This document shows positions 31,725-39,529 of a stretch of DNA of 64,000 bases, piece after piece (the first letter of the stretch is position 1; every line of letters starts with the position of its first letter). The DNA comes from Leifsonia xyli subsp. cynodontis DSM 46306 (GTDB taxonomy: Bacteria; Actinomycetota; Actinomycetes; Actinomycetales; Microbacteriaceae): assembly GCF_000470775.1 (NCBI RefSeq), contig NC_022438.1, forward strand, positions 2,232,001-2,296,000, written 5' to 3'. The position numbers and the translations under genes are program-made. The notes under the pieces are model-generated. The model was not told the origin of the DNA. It saw nothing but the letters and a program-made list of their open reading frames with translations, and made no database searches.

Positions 31725-33056
31725 TCACTGCTCCGTTTCGGTGAGGGTCAGCACGAGAGGGGTTCCGGAGGCCGGTTCCGGCGCCGGGGGCAGGGCGGCG
31801 GGAAGCGCAGCAGGGGGAAGCACAGCGGGCGCGGGCGGCGCCCCCGTGGTGGCCCGCGCCGTCTCCCGCCGTCGCGACGCCCGGAACACCCACAGCCGCA
31901 GCAGCGCGAAGCGCAGCAGCGTTGCGGCGAGGTTCGCCGCGGTCAGCACCAGCAGTTCAACCCGCGAGGAGGCCCCCGGCGCGAGCGTGTGAAGCAGCGC
32001 GAGGGAGCCGCCGGTGAGCGCCCAGGCGATGCCGAACACGATCAGCCCCTGGAACTGATGCCGCGCCATCCCGGGACATCCGCGCACGCCGAACGTGAAG
32101 CGGCGGTTCGCCCCGGTGTTGGCGACCGCGGTGATGAGCAGCGCCGCGAAGTTCGCAGTCTGTCCACCGACCAGGCCGGAGAGAAGCAGGTAGAGCACCG
32201 CGTAGGCCGCGGTCGAGAGCGCCCCGACGACCGCGAAGCGCACAACCTGGCCGAAGAAGCCCGGCTCCCGGGCCGGGGCGAAGGGGCGCCGCCCGAGTTC
32301 CACGTACACGGACTCCAGCGGCATGCGGCCCCGCGCGATGTTCGTGCCGACGCGCAGCATCCCTTTGAGGTCCTCGCGGGCCGTGCGCACGATGTCGACC
32401 GAACTGTGGGGGTCGTCGACCCAGTCCACCGGGATCTCGTGGATGCGCAAACCCGCCCTCTCGGCGAGGATGAGCAGTTCGGTGTCGAAGAACCAGCCGT
32501 CGTCCTCCACGAGGGACAGCAGCCGCTGGGCGGCCTCTCGGCGGATCGCCTTGAAGCCGCACTGCGCGTCACTGAACCCGACGGCCATGCTGCGGCGCAG
32601 CAGCAGGTTGTAGCTGCGGGAGATGAACTCGCGTTTGCCGCCGCGGGTGACCCGGGCGCTGCGGCCGAGCCGCGTCCCGATCGCGAGGTCGGAGTGCCCG
32701 GAGAGCAGCGGGGCCACCAGCGGCGGCAGGGCGGCGAGATCGGTGGAGAGATCCTCGTCCAGATAGACCAGCACCTCGGCCGGGGAAGAGCCCCACACCC
32801 CTTTCAGGGCGCGGCCCCGCCCTTTGAGGGGCAGATGCACCGCGGCCACCCGCGGCAGCTCGGCCGCGAGGGCGTCTGCAAGGGCGGGTGTCGCGTCGGT
32901 GCTGGCGTTGTCGGCGATCGTGATCCGCCAGCTCGCCTGGACCGCGCCGTTCAGGTAGGCGTGCAGCCGGCGGAGGGACGTCTCGAGCGTCGCCTGCTCG
33001 TTGTACACGGGCACGACGATGTCGAGCGCCAGGGATGGAGTGGATGAGTTCGACAT
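31725..33056 (-). CDS. Polyprenyl-phosphate glycosyltransferase (GT2) with GtrA domain
   Basis: A 443-residue membrane protein. The N-terminal GT2 domain (about residues 8-240) has VVPVYNEQATLE, the DxD-type VYLDEDLSTD and a DGWFFDTELL region typical of dolichol-phosphate-mannose-synthase-like enzymes. A GtrA flippase-like domain of four helices follows (about 275-395, VVRFAVVGALSTAAYAVLYL), then a proline-rich tail. It probably makes a polyprenyl-linked sugar used by the adjacent GT39 enzyme, which is now truncated by a stop. Intact. Start ATG 33056. Confidence 0.85.
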   Translation of the reverse strand: MSNSSTPSLALDIVVPVYNEQATLETSLRRLHAYLNGAVQASWRITIADNASTDATPALADALAAELPRVAAVHLPLKGRGRALKGVWGSSPAEVLVYLDEDLSTDLAALPPLVAPLLSGHSDLAIGTRLGRSARVTRGGKREFISRSYNLLLRRSMAVGFSDAQCGFKAIRREAAQRLLSLVEDDGWFFDTELLILAERAGLRIHEIPVDWVDDPHSSVDIVRTAREDLKGMLRVGTNIARGRMPLESVYVELGRRPFAPAREPGFFGQVVRFAVVGALSTAAYAVLYLLLSGLVGGQTANFAALLITAVANTGANRRFTFGVRGCPGMARHQFQGLIVFGIAWALTGGSLALLHTLAPGASSRVELLVLTAANLAATLLRFALLRLWVFRASRRRETARATTGAPPAPAVLPPAALPAALPPAPEPASGTPLVLTLTETEQ

Positions 33057-33250
33057 GATCGCAACCCTGCCGACGGCGCATAATCGTGACCTGTCGTGGG
33101 CTGAGGTCTTTCCCCTGCGTTTCCCGCTGTGTTCCGATGCGTCTCCTGTGCTTTCTCTCTGCGCCGGGCCCTGCCTCGCCCTCGCGCCGGAATGCGCGGG
33201 GACGCTCTGCCGTTGTCAGGAGAAGACATCGTCCACCGCAAGGAGCATTC

Positions 33251-33628
33251 ATGGCCACCGTCGAGCTGACCGCGCAGAACATCGAAACCCAGATCGCCGG
33301 GAACGGCATCGTTTTCGTCGACTTCTGGGCGGAGTGGTGCGGGCCCTGCCGCCAGTTCGGACCCGTCTTCGAGAGCACGTCCGAGCAGCACTCCGATGTC
33401 GTGTTCGGCAAGGTCGACACCGAAGCCGAGCAGGCCCTCGCAGCGTCGGCGCGGATCACGTCCATCCCGACGCTGATGGCCTTCCGCGACGGCCTCCTGG
33501 TGTTCTCCCAGCCGGGTGCGCTGCCCGCTCCGGCGCTGGAGGACCTCATCGGCCAGGTGAAGGCGCTCGACATGGACGCCGTGCGCGCGTCGATGGCGGA
33601 GGGGCAAGCGGCGCAGCCCCGAGCGTAG
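33251..33628 (+). CDS. trxA: Thioredoxin
   Basis: Cytoplasmic disulfide reductase, 125 residues. Active site WCGPC at residues 29-33 and cis-proline loop SIPTLM at about 76-81. Compared with standard thioredoxin (about 107) it has a short alanine-rich C-terminal extension. Start ATG 33251 follows the ribosome site AAGGAGC with a 7-base gap. Divergent from the GT2 gene, with about 190 bases of promoter region between. Confidence 0.93.
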   Translation: MATVELTAQNIETQIAGNGIVFVDFWAEWCGPCRQFGPVFESTSEQHSDVVFGKVDTEAEQALAASARITSIPTLMAFRDGLLVFSQPGALPAPALEDLIGQVKALDMDAVRASMAEGQAAQPRA

Positions 33629-33829
33629 CGCCCCAGGACGAGCCCGACGCCCACCGCTCCCGCCCACCGGGGGCCCTTCTCCCGAGCAGGCGTCGCACAC
33701 CACCCAGTGATCTCGCGATCGCACTCATTCAGACGCTGAGGCTGCCACCGGCCACGGATGGCCGGCCGATCCCCGGCCTAACATGACCTCGATCGCACAG
33801 GAGCTTTCGATGGGGAATGGGGTGTGTCG

Positions 33830-34825
33830 ATGTCGTTCAATCCGATCAGAGGCCGATCCGGCCGGGCGGTGGCCGCCCTCGCGACCATGGCGGTCGCCGG
33901 CGTCGTCGCACTCGTGCCCCACGGTGTGCCGGGAGCCTCGGCGGCGGAGCCGGTGAGGGACATGGCCGGTGCCGTCCTCCAGTCCCCGCCCGAGCCGAGG
34001 GCCGCGATACCGCATCGCTCGTCGTCCCCGGACTCCGATCCGCTCGGCTACTGGACCGCCGACAGGATGCGGTCGGCGGTGAGGGCCGGGTCGCCGGCCG
34101 GCGCCCGTGCCGAAGCGACAGCCGGGAACTCCGCGTCCGGGCATCCGATGCAGACCGTCGGAAAGCTCTTCTACGTCGACGCGAACGGCCAGGACAGCTG
34201 GTGTACCGCAGCCGTGATCAACGGTTCGTCGCACAACCTGGTGGAGACCGCCGGACACTGCGTGTACACGTACGGGCGGGGCTGGAACACGAAGTTCGCT
34301 TTCGCTCCCGGATACGACAACGGCAGGGCGCCGTACCTGGTCTGGGACTACTCGCGGGCCTTCACCCTCTCAGCCTGGGCTCTGCACCAGGACGACGAGC
34401 ACGACCAGGGGTTCGTCGCCTTCCAGCGGCGCCTGGTGTACACCCATCGACCGTACTGGGCCTACCTCACCGACTGGGTCGGCGGCAACACGCTGAGAAC
34501 GGGCCTGGGCAACGATGTTAAGAAGGTGACGGTGGTCGGCTATCCGACCTACTGGCCCCTCACCGGGGAGAGCCAGGGCACCTGCACCGGCGACGCGGAG
34601 CCGTTCCCCGGCTTCACCGAGCACGCCACGGTGCTGCACGGGTGCCGGATGACCCCTGGCTCCTCCGGCGGCCCCTGGTTCAGCACGATGACGTCCGCCG
34701 ATTCCGGAGAGGTGTTCGCCGTCACCACCCTGGGCAGGTTCCTCCTGCCCGACCCGTACGCTCTCGCGGTTCCGAACGATTGGGAGGTCTGGTGCATGTA
34801 TCTCATCGCCAGCGCGCGAAGCTGA
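33830..34825 (+). CDS. Secreted trypsin-fold serine protease
   Basis: A 331-residue exported protease related to the V8/glutamyl endopeptidase group. A basic start, hydrophobic core (VAALATMAVAGVVALV) and ASA cleavage region form the signal peptide, followed by a propeptide-like stretch of about 80 residues. The triad is visible: His in VETAGHCV, Asp in DDEHDQGF, Ser in TPGSSGGPWF. Cysteines WCTAAV/GHC probably form a disulfide. Start is ATG 33830 or GTG 33824. An out-of-frame ATG at 33810 has a better ribosome site (AGGAG), so the start region may have been altered. Confidence 0.8.
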   Translation: MSFNPIRGRSGRAVAALATMAVAGVVALVPHGVPGASAAEPVRDMAGAVLQSPPEPRAAIPHRSSSPDSDPLGYWTADRMRSAVRAGSPAGARAEATAGNSASGHPMQTVGKLFYVDANGQDSWCTAAVINGSSHNLVETAGHCVYTYGRGWNTKFAFAPGYDNGRAPYLVWDYSRAFTLSAWALHQDDEHDQGFVAFQRRLVYTHRPYWAYLTDWVGGNTLRTGLGNDVKKVTVVGYPTYWPLTGESQGTCTGDAEPFPGFTEHATVLHGCRMTPGSSGGPWFSTMTSADSGEVFAVTTLGRFLLPDPYALAVPNDWEVWCMYLIASARS

Positions 34826-34977
34826 CGAGGCCGGGAGGAAGACGCCCCGCGATCCGACCCCGCATCCCCGCCGCCCCTGTTCGGAAGAACTACTTGTACC
34901 CCCACCCTGTACCCCACTATTGTCGAGGGCAGAACCTCCCAGCGGGGGGATGCCGCACAATCGGGAGGGGGTGCTGC

Positions 34978-35184
34978 GTGACAACCCACGAGACGCCCAT
35001 CGGCAACACGCCGAAGACAGGTCAGGCCATCCATCTGGTGCGCTGGATTCGCTCGGCGGACGGCTGGAGCAGCGAGACCGTGCTGTGTACCTACCTCGGC
35101 GGCACCCCTCAGCACTGGATCGTGGAGCAGCACGGCGAACGCGTCCGGCTGGAACGCCAGGAGTGGGCGCAATTCGCGTTCTGA
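34978..35184 (+). CDS. Small uncharacterised protein, paralogue of 26772-26993
   Basis: A 68-residue soluble protein starting GTG 34978 (MTTHETPIGNTPKTGQAIHL), with a G-rich ribosome site GGGAGGGGG about seven bases before. It aligns without gaps to the 26772 protein over its last 54 residues: GQAIHLVRW...WSSETVLCTYLGG...HWIVEQHGE. No signal peptide or membrane segment. The two genes are 8 kb apart in otherwise unrelated contexts. Function unknown. Confidence 0.7.
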   Translation: MTTHETPIGNTPKTGQAIHLVRWIRSADGWSSETVLCTYLGGTPQHWIVEQHGERVRLERQEWAQFAF

Positions 35185-35288
35185 GCTTGGCTGTCCGGCG
35201 ACAGCGGCGGGTCGGCGCCCCGCACCCCGACGATCCAGGCGCCGGCTGAAGCGGGGGATGCGGGGGCCGGTCACCCCGATGTGCCCCG

Positions 35289-36443
35289 CTAGAGCGACGC
35301 CCGCCCCAGCGCCTGCTCGACATCCGCCAGCAGGTCTGCGATGTCCTCGATCCCGACCGACAGGCGGACCACATTGCCGGGCACGTCGAGTTCCGTACCG
35401 CGCACGGAGGCGTGGGTCATCTCGGCCGGATAGCCGATGAGGGACTCGACGCCGCCGAGCGACTCCGCGAGCTGGAAGACTTCGGTGGACTCGGCGAACC
35501 GGCGTGCCGTCGCGGCGCCGCCGGTGAGGGTGACGGAGAGCATCCCGCCGAAGCCGCTCATCTGGCGGGCGGCGAGAGCGTGGCCAGGATGCGTCGGCAG
35601 TCCGGGGTAATAGACGGCCTGGATGCCGGGGCGGCCGAGGAGGGCGTCTGCGATCGCCTGCGCGTTCTCGGTGTGGCGCTGCATGCGGACGGCGAGGGTC
35701 TTGATGCCGCGGATGGTGAGCCAGGCGTCCATCGGCGCGGAGACGGCCCCGGCGGCGAACTGGACGAACCGTGCTTTCTCGGCGAGCTCCTCGCCGGCGA
35801 AGACGAGCGCTCCGCCGATCACGTCGGAGTGACCGCCGAGGTACTTGGTGGTCGAGTGGACGACGACATCCGCGCCGAACGACAGCGGCTGCTGAAGCGC
35901 GGGCGAGGCGAAGGTGTTGTCCACGACGACGAGCGCACCGGCGCTGTGGCCGAGGGCGGCCAGGGCGGCCAGGGCGCTGATCTTCATGAGCGGGTTGCTC
36001 GGGGTCTCGATCCAGAGCAGGCGGGTACGGCCGGTCGCGAGGGCGACGCCCACAGCGTCCAGGTCGGTCAGGTCGACCGTGGTGTTGCGCACGTCCCAGG
36101 CGCCGTGGATGCGGTCGATCAGACGGTGCGTGCCGCCATAGACATCGTTGCCCAGGACGACATGGTCGCCGGGTCTGAGCACGGCGCGCAGCAGGGCGTC
36201 TTCGGCGGCGAGGCCGGAAGCGAAAGACAGCGCGGAGACGCCGCCTTCCAGGGAGGCGAGCAGCGACTGCAGGGAATCCCGGGTGGGGTTGGCGGCGCGG
36301 CCGTACTGGTAGCCACCGCGCAGACCGCCGATGCCGTCTTGGACGAAGGTCGAGGTCTGGTGGATCGGCGGAATGATCGCGCCCGTCGTCGGGTCGGGCT
36401 CCTGGCCGATGTGGATGGGGCGAGTGGAGAAACCGTGTGTCAT
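35289..36443 (-). CDS. metB: Cystathionine gamma-synthase
   Basis: PLP-dependent enzyme joining cysteine to an activated homoserine to give cystathionine, in methionine synthesis. The 384-residue length is normal. Features: N-terminal THGFSTRPIHIGQEPDPTTG, the YxRxxNPT-type YGRAANPTRDSL, PLP-binding lysine in HSTTKYLGGHSD (about residue 200), and C-terminal ESLIGYPAEMTHASV. PLP-fold gamma-lyases are close relatives, but the overall pattern favours synthase. Preceded by a hairpin-forming leader (36471-36517). Intact. Confidence 0.92.
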   Translation of the reverse strand: MTHGFSTRPIHIGQEPDPTTGAIIPPIHQTSTFVQDGIGGLRGGYQYGRAANPTRDSLQSLLASLEGGVSALSFASGLAAEDALLRAVLRPGDHVVLGNDVYGGTHRLIDRIHGAWDVRNTTVDLTDLDAVGVALATGRTRLLWIETPSNPLMKISALAALAALGHSAGALVVVDNTFASPALQQPLSFGADVVVHSTTKYLGGHSDVIGGALVFAGEELAEKARFVQFAAGAVSAPMDAWLTIRGIKTLAVRMQRHTENAQAIADALLGRPGIQAVYYPGLPTHPGHALAARQMSGFGGMLSVTLTGGAATARRFAESTEVFQLAESLGGVESLIGYPAEMTHASVRGTELDVPGNVVRLSVGIEDIADLLADVEQALGRASL

Positions 36444-36470
36444 CAGTTTTTTCCTGTGCTCTGTCGTCTT

Positions 36471-36517
36471 GCGGGGCTCTTCGCTGAGGAGAGGAGCCTC
36501 TGCCGCGGGAGCCCCGC
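36471..36517 (-). promoter_or_regulatory. Hairpin-forming leader upstream of metB
   Basis: In the 5' leader of metB, a perfect 9-bp inverted repeat (GCGGGGCTC at 36471-36479 and GAGCCCCGC at 36509-36517) encloses 29 bases that include a smaller AGAGG/CCTCT repeat. This could be an attenuator or riboswitch-like element, but I do not recognise a SAM-riboswitch core. There is no T-run after it. Confidence 0.4.
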
Positions 36518-36735
36518 CCCGTGCTGCCTCTTGCCAGCTCCACGATGGCCCCCCGCCGCAGCAGCTACCCGGCCCTCTCCGTCGCGTGGATGGTCTCCGC
36601 GTGCCTCACGGGGTCCACCGTAACAGGGCAGCTGAACAAGCGCGCGAACACTTCCCGCACCGCATTCTGCGCCTCCCACACACAGCGCACGGCTGTGGCG
36701 CCGCAGCCGCGGAAGCGCCCGCCTAGGCTGCCACC

Positions 36736-37770
36736 ATGCGTATCCTCGGGGTCGACCTGGCGCGCGGTGTGGCGCTGCTGGCCATGTTCGTCGCACACAC
36801 GGCACCGCTCACGAGGGAGTCGCCCTTCCCGCTCAAGCTCCTGACCTTCTCAGACCACTTCGCGATGCCGCTGTTCGCGGTGATGATCGGGGTCTCGGCG
36901 GGTCTCGCGTCCCGGAACGCCCTCGCCGACGGCCAGAGAGCGTCGCAAAGCCGGTTCCGCAACGGGTTCGCCATCCGGGGGCTGCTGCTGATCGCCCTCG
37001 GCATCCTGGCCGGGTTCTTCGGGGCGCAGGTGTACCCGATCCTGCACTACTGCGGAGCCGTCTGCTTGCTGCTCTTGCCGTTCCTCTTCGTCCGCGCACG
37101 CTGGCTCGCGGGAGCGACCGTCGCGGCCGCGGTCGTCAGTTCCGCGCTGATGCCGATCATCGCAGACGGGACCCTGGCGTTGTGGAGCATGCACGGAGCG
37201 CTCCTTCCGCGTCTGCTGACGATGGTCGCCGGGTTCTTCTTCTTCGATCCCGCCTACCGGGTCACCTCGGTTCTCGCCTTCGCCCTCGTCGGACTCGCGA
37301 TCGCGCGCACCGGTTTCCGCACACGCGCCATGCTCACGACCGGAGCGGCCGGGGCCGCGCTCCTCGCGGCGGGTTTCGTCTCCGCTTCCCTCTTCGGCGT
37401 CGCGGTCTCCCCGCATTCCGGCACCCTGCCAGAACTCAGCGTCTCGACCGGGTGGGCGCTCATCGTCCTCGCCGTCTGCGCTCTGACGGGAGAGATCGCA
37501 GCCCGGCCGGGCTCGACCCTCGGCAGAGCCCTCTCCCCCGTCGCCGCCCTCGGTTCGATGACCCTGACCTTCTACATCGCCCAGCTGGCCGTTCTGGGCG
37601 TCTGGACCCGCTTCTTCTCACCGTCCGACGATCACTGGTGGATGCTCGCGCTCCTGAGCGGCGGTTCGCTCGCCGGGGCCGTCCTCTTCCGCCGCTTCCT
37701 GGGCGGCGGACCTCTGGAGCGGATGGTCGCCGTGATCGCCTACGGCGGTCGCCGCGCACGTCCAGCGTGA
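36736..37770 (+). CDS. DUF418/DUF1624-like polytopic membrane protein
   Basis: A 344-residue integral membrane protein with about ten hydrophobic helices. The opening MRILGVDLARGVALLAMFVAH matches the conserved start (D-RG-A---M---H) of heparan-alpha-glucosaminide acetyltransferase-like and DUF418 proteins, suggesting transfer of an acyl group across the membrane. C-terminal MTLTFYIAQL is also typical. The acceptor is unknown. Followed after 33 bases by a DtxR-type regulator in the same direction. Confidence 0.7.
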   Translation: MRILGVDLARGVALLAMFVAHTAPLTRESPFPLKLLTFSDHFAMPLFAVMIGVSAGLASRNALADGQRASQSRFRNGFAIRGLLLIALGILAGFFGAQVYPILHYCGAVCLLLLPFLFVRARWLAGATVAAAVVSSALMPIIADGTLALWSMHGALLPRLLTMVAGFFFFDPAYRVTSVLAFALVGLAIARTGFRTRAMLTTGAAGAALLAAGFVSASLFGVAVSPHSGTLPELSVSTGWALIVLAVCALTGEIAARPGSTLGRALSPVAALGSMTLTFYIAQLAVLGVWTRFFSPSDDHWWMLALLSGGSLAGAVLFRRFLGGGPLERMVAVIAYGGRRARPA

Positions 37771-37803
37771 GGCCTCCCTCCTCGCAGAGCCTAGAATCTG
37801 ACC

Positions 37804-38472
37804 ATGCCCGTGTCCTCCCTCTCCGCCGTTGCCCAGGACTACCTGAAGGTCATCTGGTGCGCGACCGAGTGGGAGGGCGACCCCATCACCGTCAAGCAGC
37901 TGGCCGAGCGGATGGGCGTCCGGGCAGCGACGGCCTCCGACAGCATCCGCCGTCTCGCCGACCAGGGCCTGCTCGTACACGAGCCGTACGGCGGCATCGA
38001 ACTCACCGACGCCGGCCGCCACGGCGCGGTCGCGATGGTCCGCCGGCACCGGCTGATCGAGACGTTCCTCGTGGAGGAGCTCGGCTACGGCTGGGATGAG
38101 GTCCACGACGAGGCCGAGGTGCTCGAACACGCGGTCTCCGACGAACTGGTCGACCGGATCGACCGGCGCCTCGGCTACCCGGCGCGCGACCCGCACGGAG
38201 ACCCCATCCCGACCGCCGACGGCACAGCCCGCCGACCGGACGCAGAGCCCCTGCTCACGGCACGCACCGGCGTAGCACTCCAGATCGTCCGCATCTCGGA
38301 CGCCGATCCCGCGATCCTCCGCTACCTCGGCGAGCGCGGCATCGGGCTGGATGCGGAGGTCACGGTGGACGAGCATCGGGAGTTCGCGGGGGATGTGACG
38401 GTCCGCCTCCACGGCGAGCCGATGGTTCTCGGCTCGGCAGCTGCGGGGGCGGTCTGGGTGACCACCCGCTAG
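37804..38472 (+). CDS. DtxR/MntR-family metal-dependent transcriptional regulator
   Basis: A 222-residue repressor. N-terminal winged helix (about residues 1-65, ITVKQLAERMGVRAATASDSIRRL), dimerisation and metal-binding domain (HRLIETFLVEELGYGWDEVH, EVLEHAVSDELVDRI), and a C-terminal SH3-like FeoA domain (about 148-220). Family members use Mn2+ or Fe2+ as corepressor for metal uptake genes. The Cys of iron-type DtxR is not obvious, so a manganese role is plausible but not shown. Confidence 0.85.
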   Translation: MPVSSLSAVAQDYLKVIWCATEWEGDPITVKQLAERMGVRAATASDSIRRLADQGLLVHEPYGGIELTDAGRHGAVAMVRRHRLIETFLVEELGYGWDEVHDEAEVLEHAVSDELVDRIDRRLGYPARDPHGDPIPTADGTARRPDAEPLLTARTGVALQIVRISDADPAILRYLGERGIGLDAEVTVDEHREFAGDVTVRLHGEPMVLGSAAAGAVWVTTR

Positions 38473-38610
38473 AGGGGTCGCGGGAGCACGGGTCGGGCAG
38501 CCCCGTGCGCGCAATTCCATCCGGACCGCACTGAAGGAGCGGCCGTCTGCCCTACGGTGAACCGCGGCGCTCGATTCTCGCGTGTCCGACCCCCCATAAG
38601 GAGCCCCACC

Positions 38611-39348
38611 GTGACGTCTCAGCCTGCCCCCGGAACGCCGCAGCAGCCCGAGTCCGCCCAACCCGAGTCCAGCCAGCCCCAGCCGCTCCAGCCTCAGCAG
38701 GCAGTGCCGCCCCGGCAGCCGGCCACCCACCTCGCCTCCTCAATCGTCTCCACCGCGCTGTTCTGGCCGGTCGGCATCGCCGCAATCCTCAAGTCGGTCG
38801 CCGCGCGGCGCGCGCTCGCGGCCCAGGACCTCCCGGCGGCGACCGCGGCCGGCAAGAGCGCCCGCACCCTGGCGATCGTCGGCACCTGCATCGGGTCCGT
38901 GCTGTTGCTGGTCTCGGTCGTCATGACGATCGCGGTCACGACAGCCTCCCTCCATGCCGCCGAGAGCGAAGACGCCGTCTCGGACGCATCGATCGATGTC
39001 GAGGACCTCGACGTCGGCGACTGCCTGGCGCTCCCGGCCAGCGGCATCGCGAGCACCGTCGAACTCCTCGACTGCGCCGGGCCGCACACCGCCGAGGTCT
39101 TCCACACCTTCGAGATGGCCGGCGCCGCCGCGTTCCCCGGTGCCGAGGCCGTGAAGCAGGCGGCCAGCGAAGCCTGCACCGGCGAAGCGTTCGCGCAGTA
39201 CATCGGAGCGGAGACCGACGCTTCGGGCTACTCGATCAACTACTTCGGCCCGACGTCCGCCTCCTGGTCGATGCAGAATCGCGGCATCACCTGCTTCCTC
39301 GTCTCCGCGGAAGAGGGCGGCGAGCTCACCGGTTCCGCCCGCGGCTAG
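38611..39348 (+). CDS. DUF4190-type membrane protein
   Basis: A 245-residue protein with a proline/glutamine-rich cytoplasmic head (about residues 1-35), two membrane helices (ASSIVSTALFWPVGIAAIL and LAIVGTCIGSVLLLVSVVM), and an extracellular C-terminal domain with paired cysteines (GDCLALPA, LLDCAGPHTAEVFHTF, EACTGEAF, ITCFLV), resembling septum-formation-type domains. GTG 38611 is chosen because AAGGAG (38598-38603) lies seven bases before it. Function unknown. Confidence 0.72.
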   Translation: MTSQPAPGTPQQPESAQPESSQPQPLQPQQAVPPRQPATHLASSIVSTALFWPVGIAAILKSVAARRALAAQDLPAATAAGKSARTLAIVGTCIGSVLLLVSVVMTIAVTTASLHAAESEDAVSDASIDVEDLDVGDCLALPASGIASTVELLDCAGPHTAEVFHTFEMAGAAAFPGAEAVKQAASEACTGEAFAQYIGAETDASGYSINYFGPTSASWSMQNRGITCFLVSAEEGGELTGSARG

Positions 39349-39378
39349 GCGTCGATCAGCGCCGCGAGCGCCCGGTCC

Positions 39379-39480
39379 GGCGCCAGCCCGGCGACGGCGC
39401 CAGCCCGGCGACGGCGCCAGCCCGGCGACGGCGCCAGCCCGGCGACGGCGCCAGCCCGGCGACGGCGCCAGCCCGGCGAC
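39379..39480. repeat. Six tandem copies of a 17-bp unit
   Basis: GGCGCCAGCCCGGCGAC is repeated six times head to tail without variation (102 bp), followed at 39481 by the same first ten bases, which form the arm of the large hairpin. The array lies between two convergent genes, so it seems to have grown by duplication from the terminator arm. Confidence 0.95.
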
Positions 39481-39526
39481 GGCGCCAGCCCCACCGGACG
39501 GTCGTCCGTCCGGTGGGGCTGGCGCC
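39481..39526. terminator. Bidirectional terminator-like hairpin, 21-bp perfect stem
   Basis: Bases 39481-39501 are exactly complementary to 39506-39526 around a TCGT loop. It lies between the convergent DUF4190 gene and ABC exporter gene, three bases from the exporter's stop, so it could end both transcripts. There is no T-run, common for high-GC actinobacteria. Confidence 0.75.
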
Positions 39527-39529
39527 CCG

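Noticed and set aside
39379..39480. Possible CRISPR array
   Set aside because: Units are 17 bp and directly abutting with no spacers, and no cas genes are in the window.
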